Assembly (NCBI RefSeq): GCF_000420145.1
Contig: NZ_ATUJ01000004.1
Span: forward strand, 186,001-250,000
Length of the DNA: 64,000 bases
From: Paracoccus zeaxanthinifaciens ATCC 21588
Lineage (GTDB): Bacteria; Pseudomonadota; Alphaproteobacteria; Rhodobacterales; Rhodobacteraceae
Direction: 5' to 3'
Of the stretch, positions 52,734 through 62,927 are shown piece by piece. Position 1 is the first letter of the stretch. Each line of letters begins with the position of its first letter. The notes under the pieces were generated by a model that was not told the DNA's origin, did no database searches, and saw only the letters and a list, made by a program, of their open reading frames with translations. The position numbers and the translations under genes were made by a program.

Positions 52734-53531
52734 TCAGCCGATGCGGCCCGAGATGTAGGCCTCGGTCCGGCTGTCCTGCGGCTTCGTGAAGATGTCGTCG
52801 GTGTCGCCGTATTCCACCAGGTTGCCCAGGTGGAAGAAGGCGGTCTTCTGGCTGACCCGTGCGGCCTGCTGCATCGAGTGCGTGACGATCACGACCGAGA
52901 ATTCCTGGCGCAGCTGCTCGATCAGTTCCTCGACCTGGCCGGTCGCGATGGGGTCCAGCGCGCTGCAGGGCTCGTCCATCAGCAGCACTTCGGGGCTGGT
53001 GGCGACGGCGCGCGCGATGCACAGGCGCTGCTGCTGGCCGCCCGACAGGCCGGTGCCTGGTTCCTGCAGGCGGTCCTTGACCTCGTTCCACAGGGCGGCG
53101 CCGCGCAGCGATCGCTCGACGATCTCGTCCAGCTCGGCGCGGTTGCGCGACAGGCCGTGGATGCGCGGGCCATAGGCCACGTTGTCATAGATCGACTTCG
53201 GGAAGGGGTTCGGCTTCTGGAACACCATGCCCACGCGGGCGCGCAGCTGCACCGGGTCCACGCGCTTGTCGTAGATGTCCTCGCCATCCAGCCGGATCTC
53301 GCCCTGGATGCGGGCGATGGGGATGGTGTCGTTCATGCGGTTGATGCAGCGCAGGAAGGTCGACTTGCCGCAGCCCGACGGCCCGATGAAGGCCGTGACG
53401 GTCTTGTCCAGGATGTCCACGTCGACATCCTTGATGGCATGCTTGTCGCCATAGAACACCTGCACCTTACGTGCCGAGATCTTGATGTCGTCCTGGCCCA
53501 CGGCGTTCTCCATTCGATTAGTATCGTACAT
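52734..53531 (-). CDS. pstB: Phosphate ABC transporter ATPase
   Basis: ATPase of 265 aa. Walker [20 protein letters not shown] is the exact PstB form. The Q-loop [20 protein letters not shown], signature [14 protein letters not shown], Walker [13 protein letters not shown] and switch [11 protein letters not shown] are intact. Length is normal. It is 21 bases after pstA and 19 before phoU. Confidence 0.96.
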   Translation of the reverse strand: MYDTNRMENAVGQDDIKISARKVQVFYGDKHAIKDVDVDILDKTVTAFIGPSGCGKSTFLRCINRMNDTIPIARIQGEIRLDGEDIYDKRVDPVQLRARVGMVFQKPNPFPKSIYDNVAYGPRIHGLSRNRAELDEIVERSLRGAALWNEVKDRLQEPGTGLSGGQQQRLCIARAVATSPEVLLMDEPCSALDPIATGQVEELIEQLRQEFSVVIVTHSMQQAARVSQKTAFFHLGNLVEYGDTDDIFTKPQDSRTEAYISGRIG

Positions 53532-53552
53532 TGTTGTTCCCTTTCGGCCGGA

Positions 53553-54908
53553 TCACCAGCGGCGCTCGAAGCGGCGGCGCAGGACGATTGCAAGCACGTT
53601 CATGCACAGCAGGAAGGCCAGCAGCACGATGATGGCGCCCGACGCGCGTTCGATGAAGGCGGGGTCGGCGCGCTGCGTCCAGTTGTAGACCTGCACCGGC
53701 AGCGCGGATGCGGGGTCGAACAGGCCCTCGGGCGGGGCAGCGGGGAATTCGCGGACGAAGGCCACCATGCCGATCAGCAGCAGCGGCGCGGTTTCGCCCA
53801 GTGCCTGCGCAAGGCCGATGATCGTGCCCGTCAGGATGCCCGGCATGGCCAGCGGCAGGACGTGGTGGAAGACCGACTGCATCTTCGACGCGCCGACCCC
53901 CAGTGCCGCGTCGCGGATCGAGGGCGGGACCGCCTTCAGTGCCGCGCGGGTCGAGATGATGATCGTCGGCAGCGTCATCAGGGTCAGCACCAGGCCGCCC
54001 ACGATGGGCGCCGATTGCGGCAGGCCCGCGAAGTTGATGAAGGCCGCAAGGCCCAGGATGCCGAAGACGATCGAGGGGACCGCCGCCAGGTTCGAGATGT
54101 TCACCTCGATGACGTCGGTCCAGCGGTTCTTGGGCGCGAATTCCTCGAGATAGATCGAGGCGGCGACCCCGATCGGCACGGCCAGGAACAGCACCACCAG
54201 CATCATGTAGAGCGAGCCGAGGATCGCGACGCCCACGCCCGCGGCCTCGGGGCGCTGGTCGGATGCGTCGGGATTGGTCACGAAGTCCCAGTTGAAGCGC
54301 GTCACCAGCATGCCGCGCTCCTTCAGCTCCTCGGCCAGCATCAGCTGCTGGGGCGAGGTGTTGCCGTCGGCCTCGGCGCTTTCCATCGTGACGCGGCCCT
54401 TGAAGTAGCCGTCCACGCGGCCGTTCACCAGCACGTTCGTCTCGACCGTCGTGCCCAGCAGCTCGGGATCGGCCAGCACACGGTCGCGCAGCTGGGCGGA
54501 TGCCTCCTTCGAGATGAGGCCCCCGATATCCTTGTCGCTCAGGCCCTCGATCTCGATCCCGCCATCGGCGACGGCGGTATCGACGGCTGCGTCCAGCACG
54601 CGGCCATAGGACAGGGTCAGCACCTTCGACATCTCGGCCGGGTCGCGGTTCCCCTTGGGGTCCAGCACATCGGCATCCAGCGCGACGGGGATCGACAGAT
54701 AGGTCTGGCGGAACGCCCCTGCCCCGCCCCCGATGATCGAGCTGAGCAGCACGACAAGCGCCACCAGCGCGACGCCGATCGCGGCGGCACCATAGCTGCG
54801 GAAGCGCTTCTCGGCGGCGTTGCGTTTCCTGGTCCGCGCATCCGCGACCAGCAGGGACGATTTCGTCGCGTCACGCGACGCGTCGGCGGGCATCGGAAGA
54901 TCGGTCAT
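53553..54908 (-). CDS. pstA: Phosphate ABC transporter permease PstA
   Basis: Inner-membrane permease of 451 aa, about 150 residues longer than E. coli PstA. The extra part is a periplasmic region after the first helix (about residues 60-200, rich in D/E/A: KDIGGLISKEASAQLRDRVL), matching the extension domain common in alphaproteobacterial PstA. The permease core has VGVAILGSLYMMLVVLFLAV, the EAA-type DAALGVGASKMQSVFHHVLP and LGETAPLLLIGMVAFVREFP. It overlaps pstC by four bases. Confidence 0.93.
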   Translation of the reverse strand: MTDLPMPADASRDATKSSLLVADARTRKRNAAEKRFRSYGAAAIGVALVALVVLLSSIIGGGAGAFRQTYLSIPVALDADVLDPKGNRDPAEMSKVLTLSYGRVLDAAVDTAVADGGIEIEGLSDKDIGGLISKEASAQLRDRVLADPELLGTTVETNVLVNGRVDGYFKGRVTMESAEADGNTSPQQLMLAEELKERGMLVTRFNWDFVTNPDASDQRPEAAGVGVAILGSLYMMLVVLFLAVPIGVAASIYLEEFAPKNRWTDVIEVNISNLAAVPSIVFGILGLAAFINFAGLPQSAPIVGGLVLTLMTLPTIIISTRAALKAVPPSIRDAALGVGASKMQSVFHHVLPLAMPGILTGTIIGLAQALGETAPLLLIGMVAFVREFPAAPPEGLFDPASALPVQVYNWTQRADPAFIERASGAIIVLLAFLLCMNVLAIVLRRRFERRW

Positions 54909-56111
54909 TCGTACTGCTCGCGGTATTTGCGCACGATATAGAGCGCGACGATGTTCAGGGCGAGGGTGATGACGAACAGCGTCAGACCCAGGGCGAAGGC
55001 GACCAGCGTCTCGGGCGCCGAGAAGTCGTTGTCGCCGGTCAGCTGGCTGACGATCTTGACGGTGATCGTCGTCATGGCCTCGAACGGGTTGAGGCTCATC
55101 CTAGCGGCGGCCCCGGCGCCCAGCACCACGATCATCGTCTCGCCGATGGCGCGGCTGGCGGCCAGCAGGACGGCGCCGACGATGCCCGGAAGGGCGGCGG
55201 GCAGGACGACCTGCTTGATCGTCTCGGACGGGGTGGACCCGAGGCCCAGCGCACCGTCACGCAGCGATTGCGGCACGGCGTTGATGATGTCGTCCGAAAG
55301 CGAGCTGACGAAGGGGATCAGCATGATCCCCATGACCAGACCCGCCGTCAGCACCGAGGCGCCCGACTGGCCCAGGCCCAGCGGCTGCGCGAAGTAGTCG
55401 CGCAGCATCGGCCCGACGGTGATCAGCGCGAACAGGCCGTAGACGATGGTCGGAATGCCGGCCAAGACCTCGATCGCGGGCTTGGCGATGCCACGCACGC
55501 GCTTGCTTGCGTATTCGGACATGTAGATCGCGGCGAACATCCCGATGGGCACCGCGACCAGCAGGGCGATGAAGCTGATATACAGCGTGCCCCACAGCAG
55601 GGGCAGGATCCCCAGGTCCGAGTTGCCCTGGAAGCGCGGCGTCCAGTTGGTGCCGAAGAAGAAATCGGTCCAGCTGTATTTCTGGAAGAAGTGGCCGGTC
55701 TCGAAGACCAGCGACAGGACGATGCCCGCGGTGGTCAGGATGGCGATGGTGGAACACAGGATCAGCACACCCATCACGATCCGCTCGACCGTGTCGCGTG
55801 CCTTGTATTCGACGCCGATACGGGTCAGCCCCCAGACGAAGCCGATGATGCCCGCGGCGACGGCAAGCAGGCCGACGAAGGCGCCGGATTGTTCGCCCAG
55901 AATGCCCGCCATGCGCAGGAAGGATGCGATGACGATGACGGCAACGGGGGGGCGCCAGCGTCGTCAGGGCCACGCTGTAGCCGTGATAGGTGGGACGGCT
56001 GTGCAGGCGGCGGATATCGGGGCCGGCAGCGGCAAAAGCCCGGCCTCGCGCGGCGAAATAGCCGGCGATGGCCAGGATCAGGCTGGCGATGAAAGCCCAG
56101 GACAACGGCAT
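54905..56111 (-). pseudogene. pstC: Phosphate ABC transporter permease PstC, apparent frameshift
   Basis: Inner-membrane permease split between two reading frames. Frame one starts MPLSWAFIASLILAIAGYF at 56111 (AAGGA upstream) and runs in frame to ALTTLAPP. A C7 run on the minus strand (G7 at 55946-55952) then shifts the frame. Removing one base restores VAVIVIASFLRMAGILGEQS and gives an uninterrupted 401 aa PstC with the EAA-type DGALGLGSTPSETIKQVVLP. An ATG at 55912 could give a 335 aa protein but has no ribosome binding site and lacks the first helix. Sequencing error, true mutation or phase variation are all possible. Confidence 0.85.
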
Positions 56112-56153
56112 AAGGCGTTTCCTTGCGTCAAGGCATGGAGGGAAGGTCGGTAT

Positions 56154-56179
56154 GGCGGCGCGACAGGTGCCGCGCCGCC
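56154..56179 (-). repeat. Intercistronic hairpin between pstS and pstC
   Basis: Perfect 9 bp stem GGCGGCGCG/CGCGCCGCC with an eight-base loop, beginning eight bases after the pstS stop. It has no U-tract. By position it probably protects or trims the pstS message so that PstS is made in excess over the permeases. Confidence 0.6.
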
Positions 56180-56186
56180 GGGTCGT

Positions 56187-57215
56187 TTACTGCATGGCTT
56201 CCTGGTTGGCCACGGCTTCCTGCGTCGCGGCCAGTTCCGGGTCCGAGACCAGGCCGTACTGGGCCAGCGGGCCGTCGGGGCCTGCCAGTTCATCGGCGAC
56301 GAAGAAGGATGCGTATTCCTCGAGGCCGGGGATCACGCCGATATGCGCCTTCTTGACGTAGAAGAACAGCGGACGCGAAACCGGGTACTCGCCCGAGGCG
56401 ATGCTTTCGGTCGAGGGGGTGACGCCCGACATGGTGCCGACGCGCAGCTTGTCCATGTTGTTCTCGTAGAAGGACAGGCCGAAGACGCCGATGCCGTTCG
56501 GCGCGCTCTCGATGCGCGACAGGGTCTCGGTATAGTCGCCGTCGATATCGACCGACTTGCCGTCGGTGCGCAGGGTCATGCAGGCTTCTTCCGCCGCATC
56601 CTCGTCGCCCATCTCGGCCATGAAGACCTCCATGGCGCCCGATTCCTCGCAGCCGGCCAGGATGACCTTCTCCTCGAAGACTTCGCGGGTGCCGTGCTTG
56701 GTGCCCGGAACGAAGGCCAGGATCTCCTGCTCGGGCAGGTCGGCGTTCACTTCGTTCCAGTTGGTCGCGGTGTTGTCGACGATGGCGCCGTCCTTGACGA
56801 CCTTGGCGGCCAGGGCGTTGAACCAGTCGGCCGGGGTATAGGCGAATTCCGGACCTTCCGAGGCGTTGGCGAAGACGATGCCGTCATAGCCGATGCGGAC
56901 CTCGATGATCTCCTCGACGCCGTTGGCGGCACAGGCCTCGATCTCGCTGTCCTTGATCTGGCGCGAGGCGTTGGCGACGTCGATGGTGTTTTCGCCCACG
57001 CCTTCGCAGAACTTCTTCAGGCCGGCCGACGAGCCGCCCGATTCCACGACCGGCGTCGGATAGTCGGTGTTCTCGCCGAAGGCTTCGGCGACGATGGTTG
57101 CGTAGGGCAGCACGGTCGAGGAACCGGCGACCTGGATCTGGTCGCGTGCCGCAGCGGCCGAAGCCGACAGTGCGATGGCCGAAAGGGCGGTAGCGGTAAG
57201 GCCGAAGGTTTTCAC
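56187..57215 (-). CDS. pstS: Phosphate ABC transporter binding protein
   Basis: Periplasmic phosphate-binding protein of 342 aa of the long PstS form. It has a signal peptide of about 22 residues (VKTFGLTATALSAIALSASA). The anion-binding loops are QVAGSSTVLPYATI and VVESGGSSAGLKKFCEG, with FVPGTKHGTREVFEE later. The start is a GTG at 57215, preceded by GGAGA with six bases of spacing; an ATG 13 codons upstream would put that site inside the gene and spoil the signal peptide. It leads the pst operon behind a Pho-box-like promoter. Confidence 0.94.
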   Translation of the reverse strand: MKTFGLTATALSAIALSASAAAARDQIQVAGSSTVLPYATIVAEAFGENTDYPTPVVESGGSSAGLKKFCEGVGENTIDVANASRQIKDSEIEACAANGVEEIIEVRIGYDGIVFANASEGPEFAYTPADWFNALAAKVVKDGAIVDNTATNWNEVNADLPEQEILAFVPGTKHGTREVFEEKVILAGCEESGAMEVFMAEMGDEDAAEEACMTLRTDGKSVDIDGDYTETLSRIESAPNGIGVFGLSFYENNMDKLRVGTMSGVTPSTESIASGEYPVSRPLFFYVKKAHIGVIPGLEEYASFFVADELAGPDGPLAQYGLVSDPELAATQEAVANQEAMQ

Positions 57216-57278
57216 TTGCTGTCTCCGTTGCAGGAAGAGTTTTGCATGGGGCATGCCCTAGCCCCCGAATGTGACGCC

Positions 57279-57310
57279 TATGTATGAGATTTGTAACAGC
57301 AGGGTGACAA
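57279..57310 (-). promoter_or_regulatory. Pho box and -10 element of the pst operon
   Basis: On the minus strand TTGTCAC-CCTG-CTGTTAC (57293-57310) has the 7-4-7 direct-repeat layout of a Pho box, with 5 of 7 matches to CTGTCAT in each half. TACATA (57279-57284) lies eight bases downstream, as expected when PhoB replaces a -35 element. It is 64 bp upstream of the pstS start. Confidence 0.6.
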
Positions 57311-57339
57311 AGCAGGCCCGGCTGCGCAAGGGCGTCATG

Positions 57340-57364
57340 AAAAAGCCCCGCCGGATGGCGGGGC
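57340..57364 (-). terminator. Intrinsic terminator after thyX
   Basis: Perfect 8 bp stem GCCCCGCC/GGCGGGGC with a four-base loop, followed on the minus strand by T5. It lies 26 bp after the thyX stop and insulates thyX from the pst promoter. Confidence 0.85.
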
Positions 57365-57389
57365 CTGTACGAAAGGACAGGTCGTCCCC

Positions 57390-58295
57390 TCAGCCCCACT
57401 CGGCCGTGAACTCGCGCCATTCGCGCGCACCCATGCCGGATTGCTCCTGGGTCACGGTTTCGCCCGCAAGGCGGCGCTTCAGGACGGCGGCGGCCTGCGC
57501 GGACAGGCTGACGGCATCCATGCGGTAATCGCGGAAGGCATTGAAGGCCGCGGGCACCCAGTCGGCGACGATGTCGCACATCTTCTCGGCATAGACGCGG
57601 ATCTCGTACTGGGCGTGGCTGTCGGCGCGCAGGCGCAGGAAATGCAGCAGGTTGTGCAGGTCCGTCTTCCAGTACCACTGGGTATAGATGTTGGCGGGCA
57701 GGTTCATCCGCGCCAGTTCGCGCGCAAGTCCCTGCTGGCCGTCATTGCTCAGCATGCTCTCGTAGTGGTCGTAGGACCGCATCGCGTCGTCGCGCAGCAG
57801 GTCCAGCACGCGCTGCGCCTCGTCGCCCTGAAGGATCTCGCCCCGGCCCTGGTTGTTCTGGCTGGACTGCGCGGCCAGCTGATCGGGCGCGGGGATATAG
57901 AATTCACGGTCGAGGATCGAATAGCGCGCGGAATATTCGTTCACGTTCGCCATGCGGTGGCGGATCCACTGGCGGGCCACGAAGACCGGCAGCTTGACGT
58001 GGAACTTGACCTCGCACATCTCGAACGGGGTCGAGTGCCAGTGCCGCATCAGATAGCGGATCAGCCCCTCGTCGTTCTGGACCGATTTCGTGCCGCGACC
58101 ATAGCTGACACGCGCCGCCTGGCAGATCGCGGAATCGTCGCCCATGTAGTCGATGACGCGGACCAGCCCGTGATCCAGCACATGGTGCGCGACATAGAGG
58201 TGCTTTTCCATGCCGGGAACGGTGGCACGCAGCGTCTGTTGCGGGGCTTCGCGCAGGGCGTCGATCTCGGCCTGCTGTTCCGGGGTCAGGGGCAT
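57390..58295 (-). CDS. thyX: FAD-dependent thymidylate synthase
   Basis: Flavin-dependent thymidylate synthase of 301 aa making dTMP from dUMP. The ThyX signature RHR...S appears as [15 protein letters not shown], and the flanking [24 protein letters not shown] and [10 protein letters not shown] segments match the family. The ATG encoding [12 protein letters not shown] follows AAAGGA with six bases of spacing; a longer start at 58325 is possible. It is monocistronic, with an intrinsic terminator. Its presence suggests that the organism may lack ThyA. Confidence 0.96.
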   Translation of the reverse strand: MPLTPEQQAEIDALREAPQQTLRATVPGMEKHLYVAHHVLDHGLVRVIDYMGDDSAICQAARVSYGRGTKSVQNDEGLIRYLMRHWHSTPFEMCEVKFHVKLPVFVARQWIRHRMANVNEYSARYSILDREFYIPAPDQLAAQSSQNNQGRGEILQGDEAQRVLDLLRDDAMRSYDHYESMLSNDGQQGLARELARMNLPANIYTQWYWKTDLHNLLHFLRLRADSHAQYEIRVYAEKMCDIVADWVPAAFNAFRDYRMDAVSLSAQAAAVLKRRLAGETVTQEQSGMGAREWREFTAEWG

Positions 58296-58410
58296 GGCGG
58301 TCCTTTCTGGCTTCGTGTCCGTCATTTGACGCATCGGGGGCCGGATCGCAAGCTTGCCGACCGTGGCACGGCGTGACACCTTGCCCGCGACCGGAACCAA
58401 GGAGATGACG

Positions 58411-58839
58411 ATGGACATCCGCTATCTGCACACGATGGTGCGCGTGAAGGACCTGGAAAAGACGATGGCGTTCTTCAGCCTTCTGGGCCTCGAGGAAACC
58501 CGCCGCATCGACAACGAGAAGGGCCGCTTCTCGCTGGTCTTCATGGCGCCTCCGGGCCAGCCGGAATGCCCGGTCGAACTGACCTGGAACTGGGACGGCG
58601 ACGAGGGGCTTCCCTCGGACAGCCGCCATTTCGGCCATCTCGCCTATCGCGTCGGCAACATCTACGAGATGTGCCAGAAGCTGATGGATGCGGGCGTGAC
58701 CATCAACCGCCCCCCGCGCGACGGGCACATGGCCTTCGTGCGCAGCCCCGACAACATCTCGATCGAGATCCTGCAGGAGGGCGACGACCTGCCCCCGCAA
58801 GAGCCGTGGGCAAGCATGGAGAACACCGGCCACTGGTAA
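58411..58839 (+). CDS. VOC-family lactoylglutathione lyase (glyoxalase I-like)
   Basis: Glyoxalase-fold metalloenzyme of 142 aa with two VOC modules. The first begins [19 protein letters not shown] with the first metal-ligand histidine; [12 protein letters not shown] carries a ligand glutamate. The second module has [19 protein letters not shown] and IEILQEG. This layout fits GloA, which converts the methylglyoxal-glutathione hemithioacetal to lactoylglutathione. The ATG at 58411 follows AAGGAG with six bases of spacing; an ATG two codons upstream abuts the site. Confidence 0.88.
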   Translation: MDIRYLHTMVRVKDLEKTMAFFSLLGLEETRRIDNEKGRFSLVFMAPPGQPECPVELTWNWDGDEGLPSDSRHFGHLAYRVGNIYEMCQKLMDAGVTINRPPRDGHMAFVRSPDNISIEILQEGDDLPPQEPWASMENTGHW

Positions 58840-58850
58840 TCCCGACCGCG

Positions 58851-58873
58851 CCGTCCGCCCCGAAGGCGGGCGG
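58851..58873. terminator. UUCG-loop hairpin between convergent genes
   Basis: A 9 bp stem (one G-U pair) CCGTCCGCC/GGCGGGCGG occupies most of the 36 bp gap between the glyoxalase and MarR genes. On the minus strand its loop is the stable C(UUCG)G type. There is no T-run, so terminator activity is inferred. Confidence 0.45.
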
Positions 58874-58875
58874 CG

Positions 58876-59403
58876 TCAATAGATGTAGCGGATCTGCTCG
58901 GTCCAGAAGCGTTCGATCCGGCGGGATTGCATGTTCACCTGGTCCAGGGGCGGATCCTCGAGGACGCCCGACATGGCAAGCCCCTCGGCGTGGCGCAGGA
59001 ACATCGCGTGGACGGTGTTGCGCACCTCCTGCCCCTCGTCGGTCAGGCGCACGCGGACCGAGCGGCGGTCCATGTCGCAGCGCTCGTGATGGACATAGCC
59101 CATCGCGACCAGCTTCTTCAGGTTGTAGCTGACATTGGACCCCTGGTACATCCCGCGAGAGCGCAGCTCGCCCGCGGTCACCTCGGCACTGCCAAGGTTG
59201 TACAGGATCATCGCCTGCACCGGCGTCAGGTCGGCCCGTCGCAGACGCTCGAACTCGTCCTTGATCAGATCCAGCATCAGCCGATGCATCCTTTCCAGGA
59301 TCTGGAGGGATTCGAGATAGGCCTCGGTCATTTCCGAGATGCCGGCGGCCTCGGCCATGCTGGCCGCCGACGGAAGCGGGTCACGATGTGCGGATGCAAG
59401 CAT
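58876..59403 (-). CDS. MarR-family winged-helix regulator (LdtR-like)
   Basis: DNA-binding regulator of about 175 aa. The core from residue 25 reads MTEAYLESLQILERMHRLML, then LTPVQAMILYNLGSAEVTAG and the recognition-helix region GMYQGSNVSYNLKKLVAMGY, followed by the wing DMDRRSVRVRLTDEG. These match alphaproteobacterial MarR proteins related to LdtR, which controls an L,D-transpeptidase and stress genes in Liberibacter and Sinorhizobium. The start is uncertain (59433, 59403 or 59358); no strong ribosome binding site separates them. It stands alone. Confidence 0.82.
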   Translation of the reverse strand: MLASAHRDPLPSAASMAEAAGISEMTEAYLESLQILERMHRLMLDLIKDEFERLRRADLTPVQAMILYNLGSAEVTAGELRSRGMYQGSNVSYNLKKLVAMGYVHHERCDMDRRSVRVRLTDEGQEVRNTVHAMFLRHAEGLAMSGVLEDPPLDQVNMQSRRIERFWTEQIRYIY

Positions 59404-59499
59404 TGGATCTGGTCGTCCTGTCCTGTGCGTCATGCCTCATGACTGACACAGGAAAGACAACCGACGGTTAACGCCGCTGCCTTTTCCGCACCCTTGCGA

Positions 59500-61438
<1,939 letters not shown>

Positions 61439-61476
61439 ACATGCGTTAAGTCTCCAAGCCATTATTGGAGACACAC

Positions 61477-61806
61477 ATGCTGCCACATGACGCCATCGTG
61501 GTCGTCGCCGACGGCCGCTCTGCCACGCTGTTCCGTAACGTGTCGCGTTACGGGCTGCTTCTCGAACCCTCCGAGAGCCTCGACCCTGCTGACGGCAGCG
61601 CCGCGTATTTCCCCGAGGCGCTTGCCAGCCACCTGAACGCGCTGGCCTGCCAGCAGCGTTTCGACGACATCGCGATCATCGCGGATCCCGACACGCTGCG
61701 GACCCTGCGGCGGCATTATCACAAGGAATTGCAGTTCCGCCTGCGCAAGGAGGTCGCGCAGGCGATCGCGCCGCAGCCCGAGGCCGCGGCATCCGCGCTT
61801 CACTGA
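61477..61806 (+). CDS. Host attachment family protein, short form
   Basis: Protein of 109 aa from the family annotated as required for attachment to host cells (Agrobacterium). Recognisable parts are DAIVVVADGRSATLFRN at the N-terminus and DIAIIADPDTLRTLRRHYHKEL near the C-terminus. It is shorter than the usual 140-150 aa because the central acidic/hydroxylated region is trimmed. The fold suggests a release-factor-like (eRF1/baeRF) module; the attachment role is weakly supported in the literature. The ATG at 61477 follows GGAG with six bases of spacing. Its end overlaps the small peptide gene on the other strand. Confidence 0.82.
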   Translation: MLPHDAIVVVADGRSATLFRNVSRYGLLLEPSESLDPADGSAAYFPEALASHLNALACQQRFDDIAIIADPDTLRTLRRHYHKELQFRLRKEVAQAIAPQPEAAASALH

Positions 61807-61880
61807 AGCTGCGCCAGCACGGCCATCAGAAGGACGCCCCCCAAGGGGACGCCCAGGAACCAGAACAGTAGTTCCTTCAT
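61800..61880 (-). CDS. 26-residue single-helix membrane peptide
   Basis: Short open frame starting MKELLFWFLGVP and ending AVLAQLQ, almost entirely hydrophobic after residue 3, enough for one membrane helix with the N-terminus held by K2/E3. It begins 14 bp after the stop of the 3-hydroxybutyrate dehydrogenase gene on the same strand, with GAGGA about 11 bases upstream. Its 3' end overlaps the convergent host-attachment gene by seven bases. I do not know its function. Translation is unproven, but hydrophobicity and position make it credible. Confidence 0.5.
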   Translation of the reverse strand: MKELLFWFLGVPLGGVLLMAVLAQLQ

Positions 61881-61894
61881 GCCGCGCGGAATCC

Positions 61895-62677
61895 TCACAG
61901 CGCGGTCCAGCCGCCGTCCACGCTGATCGTGGTGCCCGTGATCTGGGCGGCCGCGTCGCTGCACAGGAATACCGCCGTATCGCCCAGCTGGTCGGTCGTG
62001 GCGAATTCCTTCGACGGCTGGCGTTCCAGGATGACCTTCTCGATCACCTCCTCGCGATCCATCCCGTATTTCTGCATCGTGTCGGGGATCTGCGCCTCGA
62101 CCAACGGCGTGTGGACATAGCCGGGGCAGATCGCGTTCGCGGTGATCGGATCGCGCGCCGTTTCCAGCCCCGTCACCTTGGTCAGCCCGACGATGCCGTG
62201 CTTGGCCGCGACATAGGCGGATTTGTAGGGGCTGGCGGTCAGGCCATGCGCCGAGGCGATGTTGATGACGCGGCCCCAGCCCGCCTCGCGCATCATCGGC
62301 AGCGCGGCGGCAATGGTGTGGAAGGCCGAGCTGAGATTGATCGCCATGATCGCGTCCCATTTCTCGGTCGGGAAATCGGGAATGGCCGCGACATGCTGGA
62401 TGCCCGCGTTGTTCACGATGATGTCGCAGCGGCCCGCCTTCTCGACCAGAGCGCGGCATTCGTCCGCCTTGGACATGTCGGCCTTGATATAGCGCGCCTC
62501 GACGCCGTGTTCGGCGGCCAGCTTGGCTGCCAGCTCGTGATCCTCGTCGCGGTCGGTGAAGCTGTTCAGGACCACGTTCGCCCCTGCCCGCGCAAGGCGG
62601 CTGGCCACGCCCAGCCCGATCCCGGAGTTGGAGCCGGTGATGACGGCGGTCTTGCCGACCAGAAACTTCTCGAACAC
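61895..62677 (-). CDS. 3-hydroxybutyrate dehydrogenase
   Basis: Short-chain dehydrogenase of 260 aa that oxidises 3-hydroxybutyrate to acetoacetate in PHB turnover. NAD site AVITGSNSGIGLGVASRLA, NNAGIQHVAAIPDFP, catalytic Ser in INIASAHGLTASP and Tyr-Lys in SAYVAAKHGIVGL, then CPGYVHTPLVEAQIPD are all typical of BdhA. The GTG at 62677 follows AGGAGG; no ATG fits. The 56 bp between it and the terminator at 62733 show no promoter, so its transcript may begin upstream of that terminator. Confidence 0.92.
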   Translation of the reverse strand: MFEKFLVGKTAVITGSNSGIGLGVASRLARAGANVVLNSFTDRDEDHELAAKLAAEHGVEARYIKADMSKADECRALVEKAGRCDIIVNNAGIQHVAAIPDFPTEKWDAIMAINLSSAFHTIAAALPMMREAGWGRVINIASAHGLTASPYKSAYVAAKHGIVGLTKVTGLETARDPITANAICPGYVHTPLVEAQIPDTMQKYGMDREEVIEKVILERQPSKEFATTDQLGDTAVFLCSDAAAQITGTTISVDGGWTAL

Positions 62678-62732
62678 GGGGAAACCTCCTGCTTTGACCG
62701 GGCGGACGCGCCCTTCGCAGTCGCAGCATGAG

Positions 62733-62762
62733 AAAAAAAAAGCGCCCGCACAAGGCGGGCGC
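62733..62762 (-). terminator. Strong intrinsic terminator facing bdhA
   Basis: Perfect 8 bp stem GCGCCCGC/GCGGGCGC with a five-base loop, followed on the minus strand by T9. No protein gene on this strand ends upstream of it. Confidence 0.92.
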
Positions 62763-62808
62763 AAGTCATGAGGCAGGTTTCATACAGGCAAGAAACCTAT
62801 CGAGCAGT
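62733..62808 (-). ncRNA. Candidate small RNA or leader attenuator upstream of 3-hydroxybutyrate dehydrogenase
   Basis: About 76 nt of minus-strand sequence with all the parts of a small RNA. A promoter lies just upstream (62815-62843). A first stem-loop AGGTTTC/GAAACCT (62792-62798 with 62775-62781, ten-base loop TTGCCTGTAT) is followed by a single-stranded linker containing CCTCATGA, and then an intrinsic terminator. Because the terminator faces bdhA, read-through could make this the bdhA leader, so a trans-acting sRNA and a cis attenuator are both possible. No open reading frame of note lies inside. Confidence 0.65.
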
Positions 62809-62814
62809 GGGTTA

Positions 62815-62843
62815 TTTATACGCGAGGAACCGCCCGAGTCCAA
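62815..62843 (-). promoter_or_regulatory. Sigma70-type promoter of the candidate small RNA
   Basis: On the minus strand TTGGAC (62838-62843), 17 bases, then TATAAA (62815-62820). Five of six -35 positions and five of six -10 positions match consensus, the best such pair I saw in the window. Transcription would start near the A at 62808. Confidence 0.7.
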
Positions 62844-62863
62844 CACCGAACTTCCGGGTTTGG

Positions 62864-62894
62864 TTGACGCACCCCCGCCAAGCCTGTTGATAAT
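62864..62894 (+). promoter_or_regulatory. Probable promoter of the peptide-binding protein gene
   Basis: TTGACG at 62864-62869, with TTGATA (17-base spacer) or GATAAT (19-base spacer, 62889-62894) as the -10. It is 34 bp upstream of the ATG at 62928 and divergent from the small-RNA promoter. Confidence 0.5.
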
Positions 62895-62927
62895 GTTGCC
62901 AAACAAGAAGGCTCGGGGCGGCAGGCA

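Noticed and set aside
54905..55912. Reading pstC as a normal 335 aa gene starting at 55912
   Set aside because: There is no ribosome binding site before that ATG and the first helix would be lost. The upstream frame continues the family sequence directly after removal of one base in the C7 run.
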